The position numbers and the translations under genes were made by a program. A DNA stretch of 64,000 bases from Thermophilibacter immobilis (GTDB lineage: Bacteria; Actinomycetota; Coriobacteriia; Coriobacteriales; Atopobiaceae). This document shows, piece by piece, positions 26,319-35,791 of this stretch; within the stretch, counting starts at the first letter, position 1; every line of letters begins with the position of its first letter. The notes under the pieces are model-generated. The model was not told where the DNA came from. It worked only from the letters and a program-made list of their open reading frames with translations, and made no database searches. Location: the NCBI RefSeq assembly GCF_015277515.1, contig NZ_CP063767.1, positions 248,001-312,000 of the forward strand. Direction: 5' to 3'.

Positions 26319-29300
26319 ATGAGCAACAACGCTACGTCCATTCAGGCCGAGAAGGCCGCCTCGCGTCCTCTCGAGCTCAGGCAGGAGGGCGCCGAGCTTC
26401 TGCCCGCGCGCCCCACGGACTTCTCCCACGCGCACCTGCGCTTGGGTATCGACGTGGGCTCGACGACCGTCAAGCTCGCCGTCATCGACGATGCGAACAA
26501 CCTCGTCTACGCCAACTACGAGCGTCACCACACCGACGTTCGGGCCACGGCCAAGGAGCTCTTCGCCCGTGCCCGCGAGGCCCTGGGTGAGGCCCCAATG
26601 CGCGTCTCCGTCACCGGCTCGGGCGGCATGCTGCTCGCTCAGTGGCTTGACCTCGAGTTCGTTCAGGAGGTCATCGCCTCCAAGCGCGCCGTCGAGGCAC
26701 TCATCCCGCGGACCGACTGCGCGATCGAGCTCGGTGGCGAGGACGCCAAGATCATCTACTTCGACAACGGCATCGAGCAGCGCATGAACGGCACGTGCGC
26801 CGGCGGCACGGGTGCCTTCATCGACCAGATGGCCTCCCTGCTCAAGACCGACGCGTCCGGTCTGAACGAGCTCGCCAAGGGTGCCACGCAGATCCACCCC
26901 ATTGCCAGCCGCTGCGGCGTCTTTGCCAAGTCCGACGTCCAGCCGCTGCTCAACGAGGGCGCCGCCCCGGCCGACATTGCCGCGTCCATCTTCCAGGCCG
27001 TGGCCAACCAGACCGTCAGCGGCCTGGCCTGTGGCCACCCCATCCGCGGCTACGTGGCGTTTCTCGGAGGGCCGCTCCAGTATCTCTCCGAGCTGCGCCA
27101 TCGCTTCTACGTCACGCTCAACCTGGACGAGGAGCACATCGTGGTGCCCCCCAACGCCCACCTTTTTGTGGCCACGGGCGCGGCCCTTGCCGGCGAGTCC
27201 GACAAGTACGTCACGTTCGGCGAGGTCATCGACATGCTCGAGAACCTCAAGGACACGCAGGGCTCCGAGATTGCCCGCCTGGACCCGCTCTTTGCGACCG
27301 AGGCCGACTACCAGGAGTTCAAGGACCGCCACGACCAGCAGGTCGTGCCCAAGGGCGACCTGACGACCTACCACGGTCGCGTGTTCATCGGTCTGGACGC
27401 CGGCTCGACCACGATGAAGGCGGCCGTGGTCGGCGAGGGCGGCGAGCTTCTCTACACCTGGTACGGCAACAACAACGGCGACGTGCTCGGCACGGCGCGC
27501 ACCATCATGGACGACGTCTACGACCACATGCCAGCCGACTGCACCATCGGCCACGTGACCACTACGGGCTACGGAGAGCAGATTCTCATCGAGGCCCTAC
27601 GCGCGGACTCCGGAGAGATCGAGACCGTGGCCCACCTGCGCGGCGCCAAGGCCTTCGTGCCCGACGTCGAGTTCATTCTGGACATCGGCGGCCAGGACAT
27701 GAAGTGCCTGCAGGTCAAGGATGGCGTCATCGAGCACATCATGCTCAACGAGGCGTGCTCGTCGGGCTGCGGCTCCTTCCTGGAGAGCTTCGCGGTCTCC
27801 ATGGACATGTCGGTCCAGGAGTTCGCCAAGGTCGCCGTGGGCGCCAGGGGCCCCGTTGACCTGGGAAGCCGCTGCACCGTCTTCATGAACTCCCGCGTCA
27901 AGCAGGCGCAGAAGGAGGGCGCGACCATCGGCGACGTAGCGGCGGGCCTGTCCTACTCCGTCATCAAGAATGCCCTGTTCAAGGTCATCAAGCTGCGTGA
28001 CTTCGACGAGATCGGCACGTACTGCGTGGTCCAGGGCGGCACCTTCATGTCCGACGCCACCCTGCGCGCCTTCGAGCTGCTCACCGGGCGCGAGGTCATC
28101 CGCCCGGACATCGCCGGCACCATGGGAGCCTACGGCGCGGCGCTTCTCGCCCGCGACCGGGCCGGCACCGACGGCGTCTCTGAGCTCCTCTCCAAGGACG
28201 AGATTGACAACCTCCAGGTCAAGCAGACCAACGCGCACTGCGGTCTGTGCGCCAACAACTGCCTGCTTACCATCAACAACTTCGGGCACGGCCGTCGCTT
28301 CATCACGGGCAACCGCTGCGAGAAGGGAGCGGGCGGGTCGCGCAAGTCCAAGAACGACGCCCCCAACCTCTTCGACTTCAAGAACAAGCTGCTCTTTGAC
28401 CGTCCCGTGCTCGACGCGGACACGGCCCCGCGCGGCACCGTGGGCATCCCGCGCGCGCTCAACCTGTACGAGAACTACCCCTTCTGGCACGCGTTCTTCA
28501 CCAAGCTGGGCTTCTCGGTGGTCCTGTCCGACCAGACGTCGAGCAAGACCTACGACGCCGGCATCGAGTCCATGCCGTCGGAGTCGGCCTGCTACCCGGC
28601 CAAGCTCAGCCACGGCCACATCATGAACCTGCTCAAGAAGGACCCCGACTTCATCTGGATGCCCTGCATCCGCTGGGAGCGCCAGGAGGACGACGGCGCG
28701 ACCAACCACTTCAACTGCCCGATCGTCATGAGCTACCCGCAGGCGCTGGGCCTGAACGTGGACGAGCTCTCCGCTCACTCGGTCGAGTACCTGGCCCCCT
28801 TCCTTCCCTACGACAAGAAGAGGGAGCTCAAGCGTCGCCTCTACGAGGTTGTGAGCGAGCAGCGCGAGAAGGACGCCGCCCAGGGCAAGGGCCGCTTCAA
28901 GGGCGAGCACATCACGCGCGCCGAGATCGACGCCGCCGTGAACGAAGCCTGGGAGGCCGACCTCGAGTTCAAGGATGCCATGCACCGCAAGGGCGACGAG
29001 GCCCTCGCCTGGATCGAGGGGCACGACGCCCACGGCATCGTGCTCGCGGGGCGTCCGTACCACAACGACCCCGAGATCAACCATGCCATTCCCGAGCTCG
29101 TGCACTCCTTTGGCTTTGCCGTGCTGACCGAGGACTCGATCGCTCACAAGATGGAGCCCGAGCGGCCCATCCGCGTGGTCGACCAGTGGATGTTCCACTC
29201 TCGGCTCTATCGCGCGGCGCGCTTCGTGGCCAGCCGCAACGACCTGGACCTCATTCAGCTCTTCTCGTTTGGCTGCGGCCTTGACGCCCTGACCACCGAT

Positions 29301-31052
29301 CAGGTCCAGGAGATTCTGGAGGCCTCCGGCAAGATCTACACCGTGCTCAAGATCGACCAGGTGAGCAACCTGGGCGCCGCGCGCATCCGCGTCCGCTCCC
29401 TCATGGCCGCCCTCTCCGAGCAGCGGGCCGAGCTCGAGCGCCAGACGCGCGAGGGCGAGGCACACGAGGTCGAGCCCATCGGCGTGCACCTGGCCGACGG
29501 CTCGCTCGAGCGCGCTCGTGCCACCGACACCGCCCGCCGCGCCCCGGTCTACCGCAAGACGACCAGTGCCGCGTTCGAGAAGGTGCGCTACACCCAGGAC
29601 ATGCAAAAGGCCGGCTACACGATCTTGGCCCCGCAGATGTCTCCGATTCACTTCGAGCTCATCGAGGAGCTCCTCAAGAACGAGGGCTACAACGTGGTGC
29701 TGCTCCCGTCCGTGGACCAGGGGGCCGTGGAGGCGGGCCTCAAGTACGTCAACAACGACATCTGCTACCCCTCCATCCTGGTCACGGGCCAGATCATGGA
29801 GGCGGTCCTGTCCGGCAGGTACGACCTCTCGCACACGGCGGTGCTGATCTCCCAGACCGGCGGCGGCTGCCGCGCGACCAACTACATCGCTCTCATCCGC
29901 AAGGCGCTCAAGGATGCGGGTCATCCGGAGGTTCCTGTCATCTCGATCTCGGCCGCATCCGGCCTGGACGAGGACAACCCCGGCTTCAACATCTTCAAGC
30001 CGGAGCTCATCTTCAAGACGCTCTATGGGCTGCTCTACGGCGACCTCATCATGCAGCTGCTCTACCGCGTGCGCCCCTACGAGGCCCAGCCGGGCTCGGC
30101 CGATGCGCTCTACGAGCGTTGGATGGCCGAGGCCAAGGGCCTCATGCTCACGGCCACCCGCAAGCGCTTCTACGAGCTCTGCCAGCGCACGATTGACGCG
30201 TTCGACGCGCTGCCCCTGCTGGACGACCGCTCCAAGCCGCGCGTGGGCGTGGTCGGCGAGATCCTGGTGAAGTTCCACCCCACGGCCAACAACCAGCTGG
30301 TCAAAGTCATCGAGCAGGAGGGCTGCGAGGCCAACGTGCCGGGGCTGGTTGACTTCTTCCTCTTTGGGCTCACCAACGCGATCAACACCAACCGCGAGCT
30401 GGGCACCAAGGCCAAGAGCCGCGTCACGCACATGGCGGGCATCAAGCTCATCGAGGGGTATCGCGCGCCCATCAACAAGATGCTCGAGAAGTCCGCGCGC
30501 TTCGAGGGCTATCCGGACATCTTCGACCTGGCTGCCAAGGCCGAGAAGGTCCTGTCCCTGTGCAACACCATGGGCGAGGGCTGGCTTCTCACGGCCGAGA
30601 TGTGCGACCTCATCGAGAGCGGCACGCCCAACATCGTCTGCGCGCAGCCCTTCGCGTGCCTGCCCAACCACGTGGTGGGCAAGTCCGTGATCAAGCGCCT
30701 GCGTCAGATGCATCCCGAGAGCAACATCGTGGCCGTGGACTACGACCCCGGTGCCTCCGAGGTCAACCAGCTCAACCGCATCAAGCTCATGATCAGCGTG
30801 GCCAAGGAGAACTTCCGCAACAACCGCGAGGGTGGGTTCCGGCTCGAGAACCCCAGCGATCCCGTGACCAACGAGGCCGTGATGCCGACGATGACCGCCG
30901 GGCATCGGCGTCGTCGCGGCGAGCTGGGGGACGCCATCGTCAACGAGGGTGGCGTCGGCTCGCACGACCGCTTCGGCGGCGACTCGATCCGGCTCTCGCC
31001 CGAGCAGCTCGCCCACCTCGAGGAGGTCAAGCGCCGCGTCGGCGTGAAGTAG
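26319..31052 (+). CDS. Large 2-hydroxyacyl-CoA dehydratase activase-like protein
   Basis: A 1577-residue fusion of the kind common in anaerobic Firmicutes and Coriobacteriia. In order: two BadF/BadG/HgdC-type ASKHA ATPase domains, the first with LGIDVGSTTVKLAVID near residue 38 and GTCAGGTGAFIDQMA near 157, the second with IGLDAGSTTMKAAVV near 355 and EACSSGCGSFLESFA near 478. Both carry a Cys that could bind the bridging [4Fe-4S] cluster. Next come a CGLCANNCLLTI motif near 640, a DUF2229-like region, and a C-terminal HgdB-like region with DICYPSILVTGQIMEAVLSG and SQTGGGCRATNYIALIRKAL. HgdC-type activases use ATP to push a low-potential electron into a dehydratase; the substrate of these large fusions is not established. 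ATG 26319 was chosen for the GGAGG upstream and because earlier starts lie inside the TetR gene. Confidence 0.88.
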   Translation: MSNNATSIQAEKAASRPLELRQEGAELLPARPTDFSHAHLRLGIDVGSTTVKLAVIDDANNLVYANYERHHTDVRATAKELFARAREALGEAPMRVSVTGSGGMLLAQWLDLEFVQEVIASKRAVEALIPRTDCAIELGGEDAKIIYFDNGIEQRMNGTCAGGTGAFIDQMASLLKTDASGLNELAKGATQIHPIASRCGVFAKSDVQPLLNEGAAPADIAASIFQAVANQTVSGLACGHPIRGYVAFLGGPLQYLSELRHRFYVTLNLDEEHIVVPPNAHLFVATGAALAGESDKYVTFGEVIDMLENLKDTQGSEIARLDPLFATEADYQEFKDRHDQQVVPKGDLTTYHGRVFIGLDAGSTTMKAAVVGEGGELLYTWYGNNNGDVLGTARTIMDDVYDHMPADCTIGHVTTTGYGEQILIEALRADSGEIETVAHLRGAKAFVPDVEFILDIGGQDMKCLQVKDGVIEHIMLNEACSSGCGSFLESFAVSMDMSVQEFAKVAVGARGPVDLGSRCTVFMNSRVKQAQKEGATIGDVAAGLSYSVIKNALFKVIKLRDFDEIGTYCVVQGGTFMSDATLRAFELLTGREVIRPDIAGTMGAYGAALLARDRAGTDGVSELLSKDEIDNLQVKQTNAHCGLCANNCLLTINNFGHGRRFITGNRCEKGAGGSRKSKNDAPNLFDFKNKLLFDRPVLDADTAPRGTVGIPRALNLYENYPFWHAFFTKLGFSVVLSDQTSSKTYDAGIESMPSESACYPAKLSHGHIMNLLKKDPDFIWMPCIRWERQEDDGATNHFNCPIVMSYPQALGLNVDELSAHSVEYLAPFLPYDKKRELKRRLYEVVSEQREKDAAQGKGRFKGEHITRAEIDAAVNEAWEADLEFKDAMHRKGDEALAWIEGHDAHGIVLAGRPYHNDPEINHAIPELVHSFGFAVLTEDSIAHKMEPERPIRVVDQWMFHSRLYRAARFVASRNDLDLIQLFSFGCGLDALTTDQVQEILEASGKIYTVLKIDQVSNLGAARIRVRSLMAALSEQRAELERQTREGEAHEVEPIGVHLADGSLERARATDTARRAPVYRKTTSAAFEKVRYTQDMQKAGYTILAPQMSPIHFELIEELLKNEGYNVVLLPSVDQGAVEAGLKYVNNDICYPSILVTGQIMEAVLSGRYDLSHTAVLISQTGGGCRATNYIALIRKALKDAGHPEVPVISISAASGLDEDNPGFNIFKPELIFKTLYGLLYGDLIMQLLYRVRPYEAQPGSADALYERWMAEAKGLMLTATRKRFYELCQRTIDAFDALPLLDDRSKPRVGVVGEILVKFHPTANNQLVKVIEQEGCEANVPGLVDFFLFGLTNAINTNRELGTKAKSRVTHMAGIKLIEGYRAPINKMLEKSARFEGYPDIFDLAAKAEKVLSLCNTMGEGWLLTAEMCDLIESGTPNIVCAQPFACLPNHVVGKSVIKRLRQMHPESNIVAVDYDPGASEVNQLNRIKLMISVAKENFRNNREGGFRLENPSDPVTNEAVMPTMTAGHRRRRGELGDAIVNEGGVGSHDRFGGDSIRLSPEQLAHLEEVKRRVGVK

Positions 31053-31077
31053 GGCCGACAAGCACCGCGCTCTTGCT

Positions 31078-31112
31078 GCGGCGCTGTGGGGACGGGGTCC
31101 CTGCGGCGCCGC
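31078..31112 (+). terminator. Probable terminator after the dehydratase activase-like gene
   Basis: GCGGCGC (31078-31084) and GCGCCGC (31106-31112) enclose a second stem, GGGAC with GTCCC. TCTTCTCG follows, only weakly T-rich. Confidence 0.5.
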
Positions 31113-31187
31113 TCTTCTCGTCCCGCGTCCCGGCTCCGCCCCGCCTCCCGCCCCGGCTCACCTCCCGGCTCCGTCCCGCCTCTCTGT

Positions 31188-31253
31188 TCATAGTGCACCG
31201 AGGACCAGATTCGCCCTCGGTTCGTCCTCGTTTGCGTCGTCCGTGCACTATGA
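31188..31253 (+). repeat. 66 bp inverted-terminus element, copy 1
   Basis: It begins TCATAGTGCAC and ends GTGCACTATGA, which are exact inverted copies. Its length is 66 bp, as in all five copies. The right half (TCGTCC.CGTTTGCGT) aligns without gaps to copies 2 and 3, while the left interior has diverged. It lies between the dehydratase activase-like gene and the glycyl radical enzyme gene. Confidence 0.85.
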
Positions 31254-31368
31254 GTCGTGGGAGGGACGAGGGCGCCCTGTGATTCGAGGTCGTTTTTGTG
31301 GGGAATCGCCCGTGTCCCCGATAACGTCCGGCCGTGGCACTCCGGCGCCCCATGGGCGCCTCATGGGC

Positions 31369-31434
31369 TCATAGTGCGCATGCGACCGAACTAGGCTGAG
31401 AATCGTCCCTGTTCGCGTTATCCGTGCACTATGA
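31369..31434 (+). repeat. 66 bp inverted-terminus element, copy 2
   Basis: The termini are TCATAGTGCGC and GTGCACTATGA. By eye it differs from copy 3, 5.9 kb away, at 4 of 66 positions. A separate palindrome, GGCGCCC-cat-GGGCGCC (31344-31360), lies just before it. Copies 1 and 2 are in the same orientation, 115 bp apart. Confidence 0.85.
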
Positions 31435-31540
31435 GCGGGGTTGGCAGGCGGTAGGGGGCAGGTGGCAGGCGGCAGAGTCTCTGGCAGCCTCGCTCGGATG
31501 GGTCGATCTGAGCGCGAACCCGAAGGCTTACGTGAATTAA

Positions 31541-31569
31541 TTGTAAATACAAATTAGTAATGCTATATT
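31541..31569 (+). promoter_or_regulatory. Promoter and GntR-type operator of the glycyl radical operon
   Basis: TTGTAA (31541-31546) and TATATT (31564-31569, preceded by TGC) are 17 bp apart and form a good promoter about 50 bp before the enzyme start. TTGTAAATACAA, a palindrome over the -35, recurs as TTGTAAA or TTGTAAATAC before the gntR and PTS genes, so it is the likely GntR operator. Confidence 0.65.
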
Positions 31570-31618
31570 TGGCAGTAGTCGGATGGTGCATGCGCTGGGA
31601 CCGCCTGAAGGGAATGCC

Positions 31619-33898
31619 ATGAAGAACGACAAGCAGGTCGCGGAGATCGTCGAGATCAACAAGAAGGTTCCGTGCGAGAAGTCCGTGCACCAGCAAATCG
31701 ACATCATGCAGGCATACACCGACGCCCACCGTGTGAACTCCGGCGCCTCGACCGTTCGCCGGGAGATCGAGTGCCTGAAGGCCATCTACCCGATCACGTT
31801 TCGTCACGTGGAGGAGAGCGACCTCGTCGTCGGTCGTACCGACGTGCTGCCGGTCGGCTTCGGGTGCGTCACATCGGTCGGTGGCGTCGGCCACTACTGC
31901 ACCTTCTCGAAGCTGAACGCCCTGCGCAGCCAGACGGACGACCCCGCCGACCTCTCGCGCCTTGACGCGATCGAGGCGTACTGGGACGACAATGACACCC
32001 GCTCCATCTTCTATGAGGAGGCGCTCACCCCGGACACCTTTGGGAAGTTCGTCGACGGCAAGTACGGTGCCGTCGTGACCGCCCGTCTATCGGGCACGAT
32101 GCTCAACTACGGGATGCTGGTCGAGCTCGGCATCCCCGGCCTCCTCGAGAAGATCGAGGCGAGCAGGGCCGGCCACCCCGAGAGCAGCGAGTTCTACGAC
32201 GTCATGGGCGAGTGCGTCGGACTCCTGGCGAAGGTCGTCCGCCATCACGTTGGCCTGTGCGAGGAAGCCAAGGTCGGTGCGGGCGCGACGCGCATCGCCC
32301 AGCTCGACCGGGTGGAGGACGCCCTCTCGAACCTCCTCGTCCGGAAGCCGGAGACCCTCATCGAGGGCATCGAGCTCTGCTGGCTCTACACCCTGATCGC
32401 GGGCGTGGTGAACTACGGCCGCGCAGACGTCTACCTGGGCGAGCTGCTCTCCCATGACCTGGACGAGGGGATCCTCACCGAGGACGAGGGCCTCCAGGTG
32501 ATCAAGTCCTGGTTCCTCCTCATCGACGCCCGTCACTCCAACGTGAACGGACGCGTGATCGTCGGGGGCAAGGGGCGCCCGAACCCCCAGGCGGCGGACC
32601 GATTCGTCCGCTTGGCGATCGAGGCCGTCCGGCAGAACCGGACGGTCGAGCCCCAGCTCACCCTCCGCTGTTACGAGGGCATGGACGATGGCATCTACCA
32701 GCAGGCGCTCGAGTGCATCGGCACCGGTTGCACCTACCCGATGCTCCTCAACGACGAGGCGGTCATCGCCCAGGTCAGGAGCGCACTGAACGTCGGCGAG
32801 GAGGCCGCCCGGAACTACGTGCCCTTCGGCTGCGGCGAACTCGTCATCGACCATGCGAGCGTCGGCACACCGAACGCCCTCGTCAACGTGCTCAAGATGC
32901 TGACCATCTCCCTCAACGGGGGGATAGACCCCTTTGACGGCGTAGACCGGTCCAATGGCGTGGCGCTTCTTCCGCCCAGCGAGATGCACTCGTTCGAGGA
33001 CGTCTTCAACCAGTATGCGGCGCTGCTGGAGAAGTACTTCGATGACTGCGCGAGGCTCCACTGGCATTCCTACGAGGTCATGAACGACCAGTGCGACTTC
33101 CTCCTGACCTCGCTCCTCACGGACGACTGCCTCGATAACGGGAAGGCCGTGCTCAAGGGTGGCGTCCGCTTCCTCGGCGGGACAAACGAGACCTACGGCA
33201 ACATCAACGCCGCCGACTCCCTCACTGCCATCAAGAAGGTCGTCTTCGACGACGGCGCCTACACGCTCGACGAGGTCGTCAAGGCCGCCGCCGCGAACTT
33301 CGAAGGCTACGACGGCCTGCGCCAGGCGCTTCTCGACGCCCCGAAGTACGGCAACGACGACGCCTGCGCCGATGGGATGGCCACTCGTCTCCACGACTTC
33401 ATATGCAAGACCGTCCGCTCGACCGGCGAGGCGGCCGGCTTCCACAACTACGGGACCGTCCTCATCAACAACCAGGTGAACACGGAGTGGGGACGCAAGA
33501 CGGGCGCCAGCACGGACGGGCGCCTCTCGGGCATGTTCATGAACAACGGAAACAACCCCCAGTCCGGTGCGGACCACAACGGCCCCACGGCCATGCTCAA
33601 CTCCCTGCTCAAGCTCAGGCTCGGGGACCACGCCGGATCCGTGCAGAACATCAAGTTCTCGAAGGGCATGTTCGCGACGAAGATGCCGGTCCTCCGTGCG
33701 CTCTTCGAGTCCTACTGGCGTCGTGGCGGCTCGCAGCTCATGGTCTCGGTCGTGGACCCCGGCGAGCTCGAGGACGCGCTCGTCCACCCCGAGCTTCACG
33801 AGAACCTGCTCGTCCGCGTGGGCGGCTTCTCTGCGCGCTTCGTCGCCCTCGAGCCGGACGTCCAGCAGGAAATCCTCGCGAGGACGCTCAACGAGTAG
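31619..33898 (+). CDS. Glycyl radical enzyme, dehydratase-type, substrate unknown
   Basis: A 759-residue pyruvate-formate-lyase-fold enzyme. The glycyl radical site near the C-terminus is RVGGFSARF with the radical Gly at 736. The active-site loop reads NYVPFGCGELV with Cys405 and Glu407. The C-x-E pattern is that of glycyl radical eliminases (diol dehydratases and similar) rather than the C-C of true PFL, but Gly between them is unusual; GCVE is the common form. ATG 31619 has GAAGGGA upstream. The next genes are its activase, a GntR regulator and a fructose-type PTS permease sharing an operator, so the substrate is probably a phosphorylated sugar or anhydro-sugar brought in by the PTS. 1,5-anhydroglucitol 6-phosphate, used by a reported PTS-linked enzyme of this class, is one candidate. 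It needs strict anaerobiosis. Confidence 0.88.
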   Translation: MKNDKQVAEIVEINKKVPCEKSVHQQIDIMQAYTDAHRVNSGASTVRREIECLKAIYPITFRHVEESDLVVGRTDVLPVGFGCVTSVGGVGHYCTFSKLNALRSQTDDPADLSRLDAIEAYWDDNDTRSIFYEEALTPDTFGKFVDGKYGAVVTARLSGTMLNYGMLVELGIPGLLEKIEASRAGHPESSEFYDVMGECVGLLAKVVRHHVGLCEEAKVGAGATRIAQLDRVEDALSNLLVRKPETLIEGIELCWLYTLIAGVVNYGRADVYLGELLSHDLDEGILTEDEGLQVIKSWFLLIDARHSNVNGRVIVGGKGRPNPQAADRFVRLAIEAVRQNRTVEPQLTLRCYEGMDDGIYQQALECIGTGCTYPMLLNDEAVIAQVRSALNVGEEAARNYVPFGCGELVIDHASVGTPNALVNVLKMLTISLNGGIDPFDGVDRSNGVALLPPSEMHSFEDVFNQYAALLEKYFDDCARLHWHSYEVMNDQCDFLLTSLLTDDCLDNGKAVLKGGVRFLGGTNETYGNINAADSLTAIKKVVFDDGAYTLDEVVKAAAANFEGYDGLRQALLDAPKYGNDDACADGMATRLHDFICKTVRSTGEAAGFHNYGTVLINNQVNTEWGRKTGASTDGRLSGMFMNNGNNPQSGADHNGPTAMLNSLLKLRLGDHAGSVQNIKFSKGMFATKMPVLRALFESYWRRGGSQLMVSVVDPGELEDALVHPELHENLLVRVGGFSARFVALEPDVQQEILARTLNE

Positions 33899-33938
33899 GC
33901 AGGGCGAAGGCGGAGAGGGGCGGGCGGGGGCGGACGAC

Positions 33939-34835
33939 ATGGCCCTGGTGTTCGACATACAGCGCTTCTGCGTGAATGACGGGCCGGGCATCAGGAGCAC
34001 GGTCTACCTCAAGGGCTGCCCGCTCCGCTGTCCCTGGTGCCACAACCCGGAGTCGAACCTCGCGCGCCCGCAGCTATCCTACGTTGCCAGAAGGTGCACG
34101 GGGTGTCGGCGCTGCGGCGAGGTGTGCCCCCATGGGGTGCACTCCTTCGAGGGTGGCGTCCACCAGGTGGATTTCGAGCGCTGCGTCGCCTGCGGAAGAT
34201 GCGTCGAGGCATGCCCCGCCGACGCCCTGGGCATCTATGGCAGGGAAGAGGACGTCGAGAAGATCATTGGCCAGCTTGCTGCCGACGAGGACTACTACGA
34301 CACCTCGGGTGGGGGAGTGACCATCTCGGGTGGCGAGGCGATGAGCCGCTACGAGGATGCACTCGCCATCGCTCGTGCCGTCAAGGAGCGGGGCTGGCAC
34401 CTCTGCCTCGAGACGAGCGGCTATGGGTCTAGGGAGCGCTTCAGGGAGATCGCGAAGTACGTCGACGTCTTCCTCTTCGACTACAAGGTGACTGGCGAGG
34501 ATGCGTACCGCAGGGTCATCGGAATGTCGGAGGAGATGGTCCTGGGAAACCTTGCCCTGCTGGAGGAGCTGGGCGCCACCGTCATCCTCCGCTGCCCCAT
34601 CATTCCCGGCTATTCCGACGACGTGGCCCACTTCCGCAGGATTGCCGAGCTCAGCCGTCTCTCCTGCGTCGACCACGTGGAGCTTCTCCCCTATCACGAC
34701 CTGGGGATCGGGAAGGCGAGGAGCATCGGATCGGCGCGGTGCCTCGAAGGAGTGACCGTTCCCGCCGCATCTGACGTCCGCTCGTGGATTGCCGCAGTCG
34801 AGTCCTTTGGTGGGGCGGACATTCGCGAGTCGTAG
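33939..34835 (+). CDS. Glycyl-radical enzyme activating protein (radical SAM)
   Basis: The 298-residue radical SAM protein installs the glycyl radical on its partner. The cluster motif is CPLRCPWCHNPE (C-x3-C-x2-C) near residue 27. An inserted ferredoxin-like segment follows with two further Cys groups, CTGCRRCGEVCPHG and CVACGRCVEACPAD, as in activases of the eliminase class. The SAM-binding text is TISGGEAMSRYEDALA, where most relatives have GGEP. It starts 40 bp after the enzyme gene; ATG 33939 was taken because the conserved N-terminus (FDIQRFCVNDGPGIRSTVYLKGC) begins there, and upstream in-frame starts overlap the enzyme gene. Confidence 0.92.
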   Translation: MALVFDIQRFCVNDGPGIRSTVYLKGCPLRCPWCHNPESNLARPQLSYVARRCTGCRRCGEVCPHGVHSFEGGVHQVDFERCVACGRCVEACPADALGIYGREEDVEKIIGQLAADEDYYDTSGGGVTISGGEAMSRYEDALAIARAVKERGWHLCLETSGYGSRERFREIAKYVDVFLFDYKVTGEDAYRRVIGMSEEMVLGNLALLEELGATVILRCPIIPGYSDDVAHFRRIAELSRLSCVDHVELLPYHDLGIGKARSIGSARCLEGVTVPAASDVRSWIAAVESFGGADIRES

Positions 34836-34860
34836 TCGCCTGTCTTGTGTTACTACAAAT

Positions 34861-34882
34861 TTGTAAAGACTGGTTTTTACAA
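34861..34882 (+). promoter_or_regulatory. GntR operator candidate before gntR
   Basis: TTGTAAA (34861-34867) and TTTACAA (34876-34882) are inverted around 8 bp. The same TTGTAAA core occurs at 31541 and, inverted, at 35696-35703. This supports autoregulation by the downstream GntR protein. Confidence 0.6.
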
Positions 34883-34955
34883 CTGGGCTTTGCCTCGGCA
34901 TGCGGCTTGACGTTCCCGAGTGATGCTTCGTGGGTACGGCGATGGGATGGGTGAC

Positions 34956-35645
34956 ATGAGCAAGCACGAGGACGTGTATCGAGACCTGAGGAAGAAGATC
35001 CTCAACGGCAGCTACGCCACCCGGAGCGCACTCGAGAGCGAGGAGGTCCTCAGCAAGCGCTACGGCGTGTCGCGTCCGACCTTGCACAAGGCCCTCGACG
35101 CCCTCAAGCGAGACGGTCTGGTGCACAGTCGGCAGGGTGCCGGCATCTTCGTGAATCCCTCCGAGTTCTTCATCCAGAACAACCTCACCACCCTCTCGGA
35201 GCGCTACGCGGGAGAGGGCGTCGTCATCACCAGCGAGGTGCTGCTCCTCGAGACGGTGCCTTCTCGCGACATGGGCGAGATGTTCCAGATCGATCCCAGC
35301 GACCCCCTGATTCACTACCTTCGCCTCCGCCGCGTGGACGGTCACCCGAAGTCCCTCGAGGAGACCTACATGCCGAGCTACCTCTTCCCGAGCTTTGAAG
35401 AGGAGTGTCTGCAGGGGTCGATGATCCACTACATCGAGGACGTCTGCGGATACTCGATCAGCCACGTCAACAAGAGGATCAAGCCCGTCATCGCCGAGGG
35501 GGAGACGGCATCCCGCCTCGAGGTGCCCGAAGGCACGGCGATGCTCCAGGTCAATCACTCCGTCTACCTGCTCCGAAGCGTCATGGTGCAGTACACCGTC
35601 GAGACGACGCTCGACTCGAGCATCTCGGTCACCTCCGTCCGCTAG
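34956..35645 (+). CDS. GntR-family regulator with UTRA domain
   Basis: A regulator of about 229 residues of the HutC/UTRA subgroup. The winged helix reads YRDLRKKILNGSYATRSALESEEVLSKRYGVSRPTLHKALDALKRDGLVHSRQGAGIFV, followed by the UTRA effector domain with IHYLRLRRVDGHPKSLEETYMPSYLFP and, near the end, LQVNHSVYLLRSVMVQYTVETT. UTRA domains bind phosphorylated sugars or similar small ligands, in keeping with a PTS product as inducer. The start is uncertain: ATGs at 34923, 34947 and 34956 share the frame and none has a strong ribosome site; 34956 was taken because the domain begins just after it. Its operator motif lies before three transcription units of this cluster. Confidence 0.88.
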   Translation: MSKHEDVYRDLRKKILNGSYATRSALESEEVLSKRYGVSRPTLHKALDALKRDGLVHSRQGAGIFVNPSEFFIQNNLTTLSERYAGEGVVITSEVLLLETVPSRDMGEMFQIDPSDPLIHYLRLRRVDGHPKSLEETYMPSYLFPSFEEECLQGSMIHYIEDVCGYSISHVNKRIKPVIAEGETASRLEVPEGTAMLQVNHSVYLLRSVMVQYTVETTLDSSISVTSVR

Positions 35646-35676
35646 GACTCCGGAGGGCGCGGGCCGCCAGGGTGAA

Positions 35677-35725
35677 AATACTAAGCAAAATTAGTATTTA
35701 CAAGTTAGTAAGCATTAGCTACTAT
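35677..35725 (+). promoter_or_regulatory. Promoter and operators of the PTS permease gene
   Basis: TTTACA (35697-35702) and TACTAT (35720-35725) are 17 bp apart and form a good promoter. AATACTAA (35677-35684) and TTAGTATT (35691-35698) form a perfect inverted repeat over its upstream edge. TATTTACAA (35695-35703) is the inverse of the TTGTAAATA core seen at 31541. Confidence 0.65.
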
Positions 35726-35791
35726 CTCAATTAGCCGGACAATAGGCAGATTGATCTGTTCCGTGGCGTAACTGTCGAGAATGGAGTGGGA

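Noticed and set aside
27597-31061. An 1154-codon open frame antisense to the dehydratase activase-like gene
   Set aside because: It is a by-product of G/C-rich third positions in the real gene; its translation is low-complexity (V, L, A, H, D, G) with no domain, and the plus-strand gene has clear motifs throughout.
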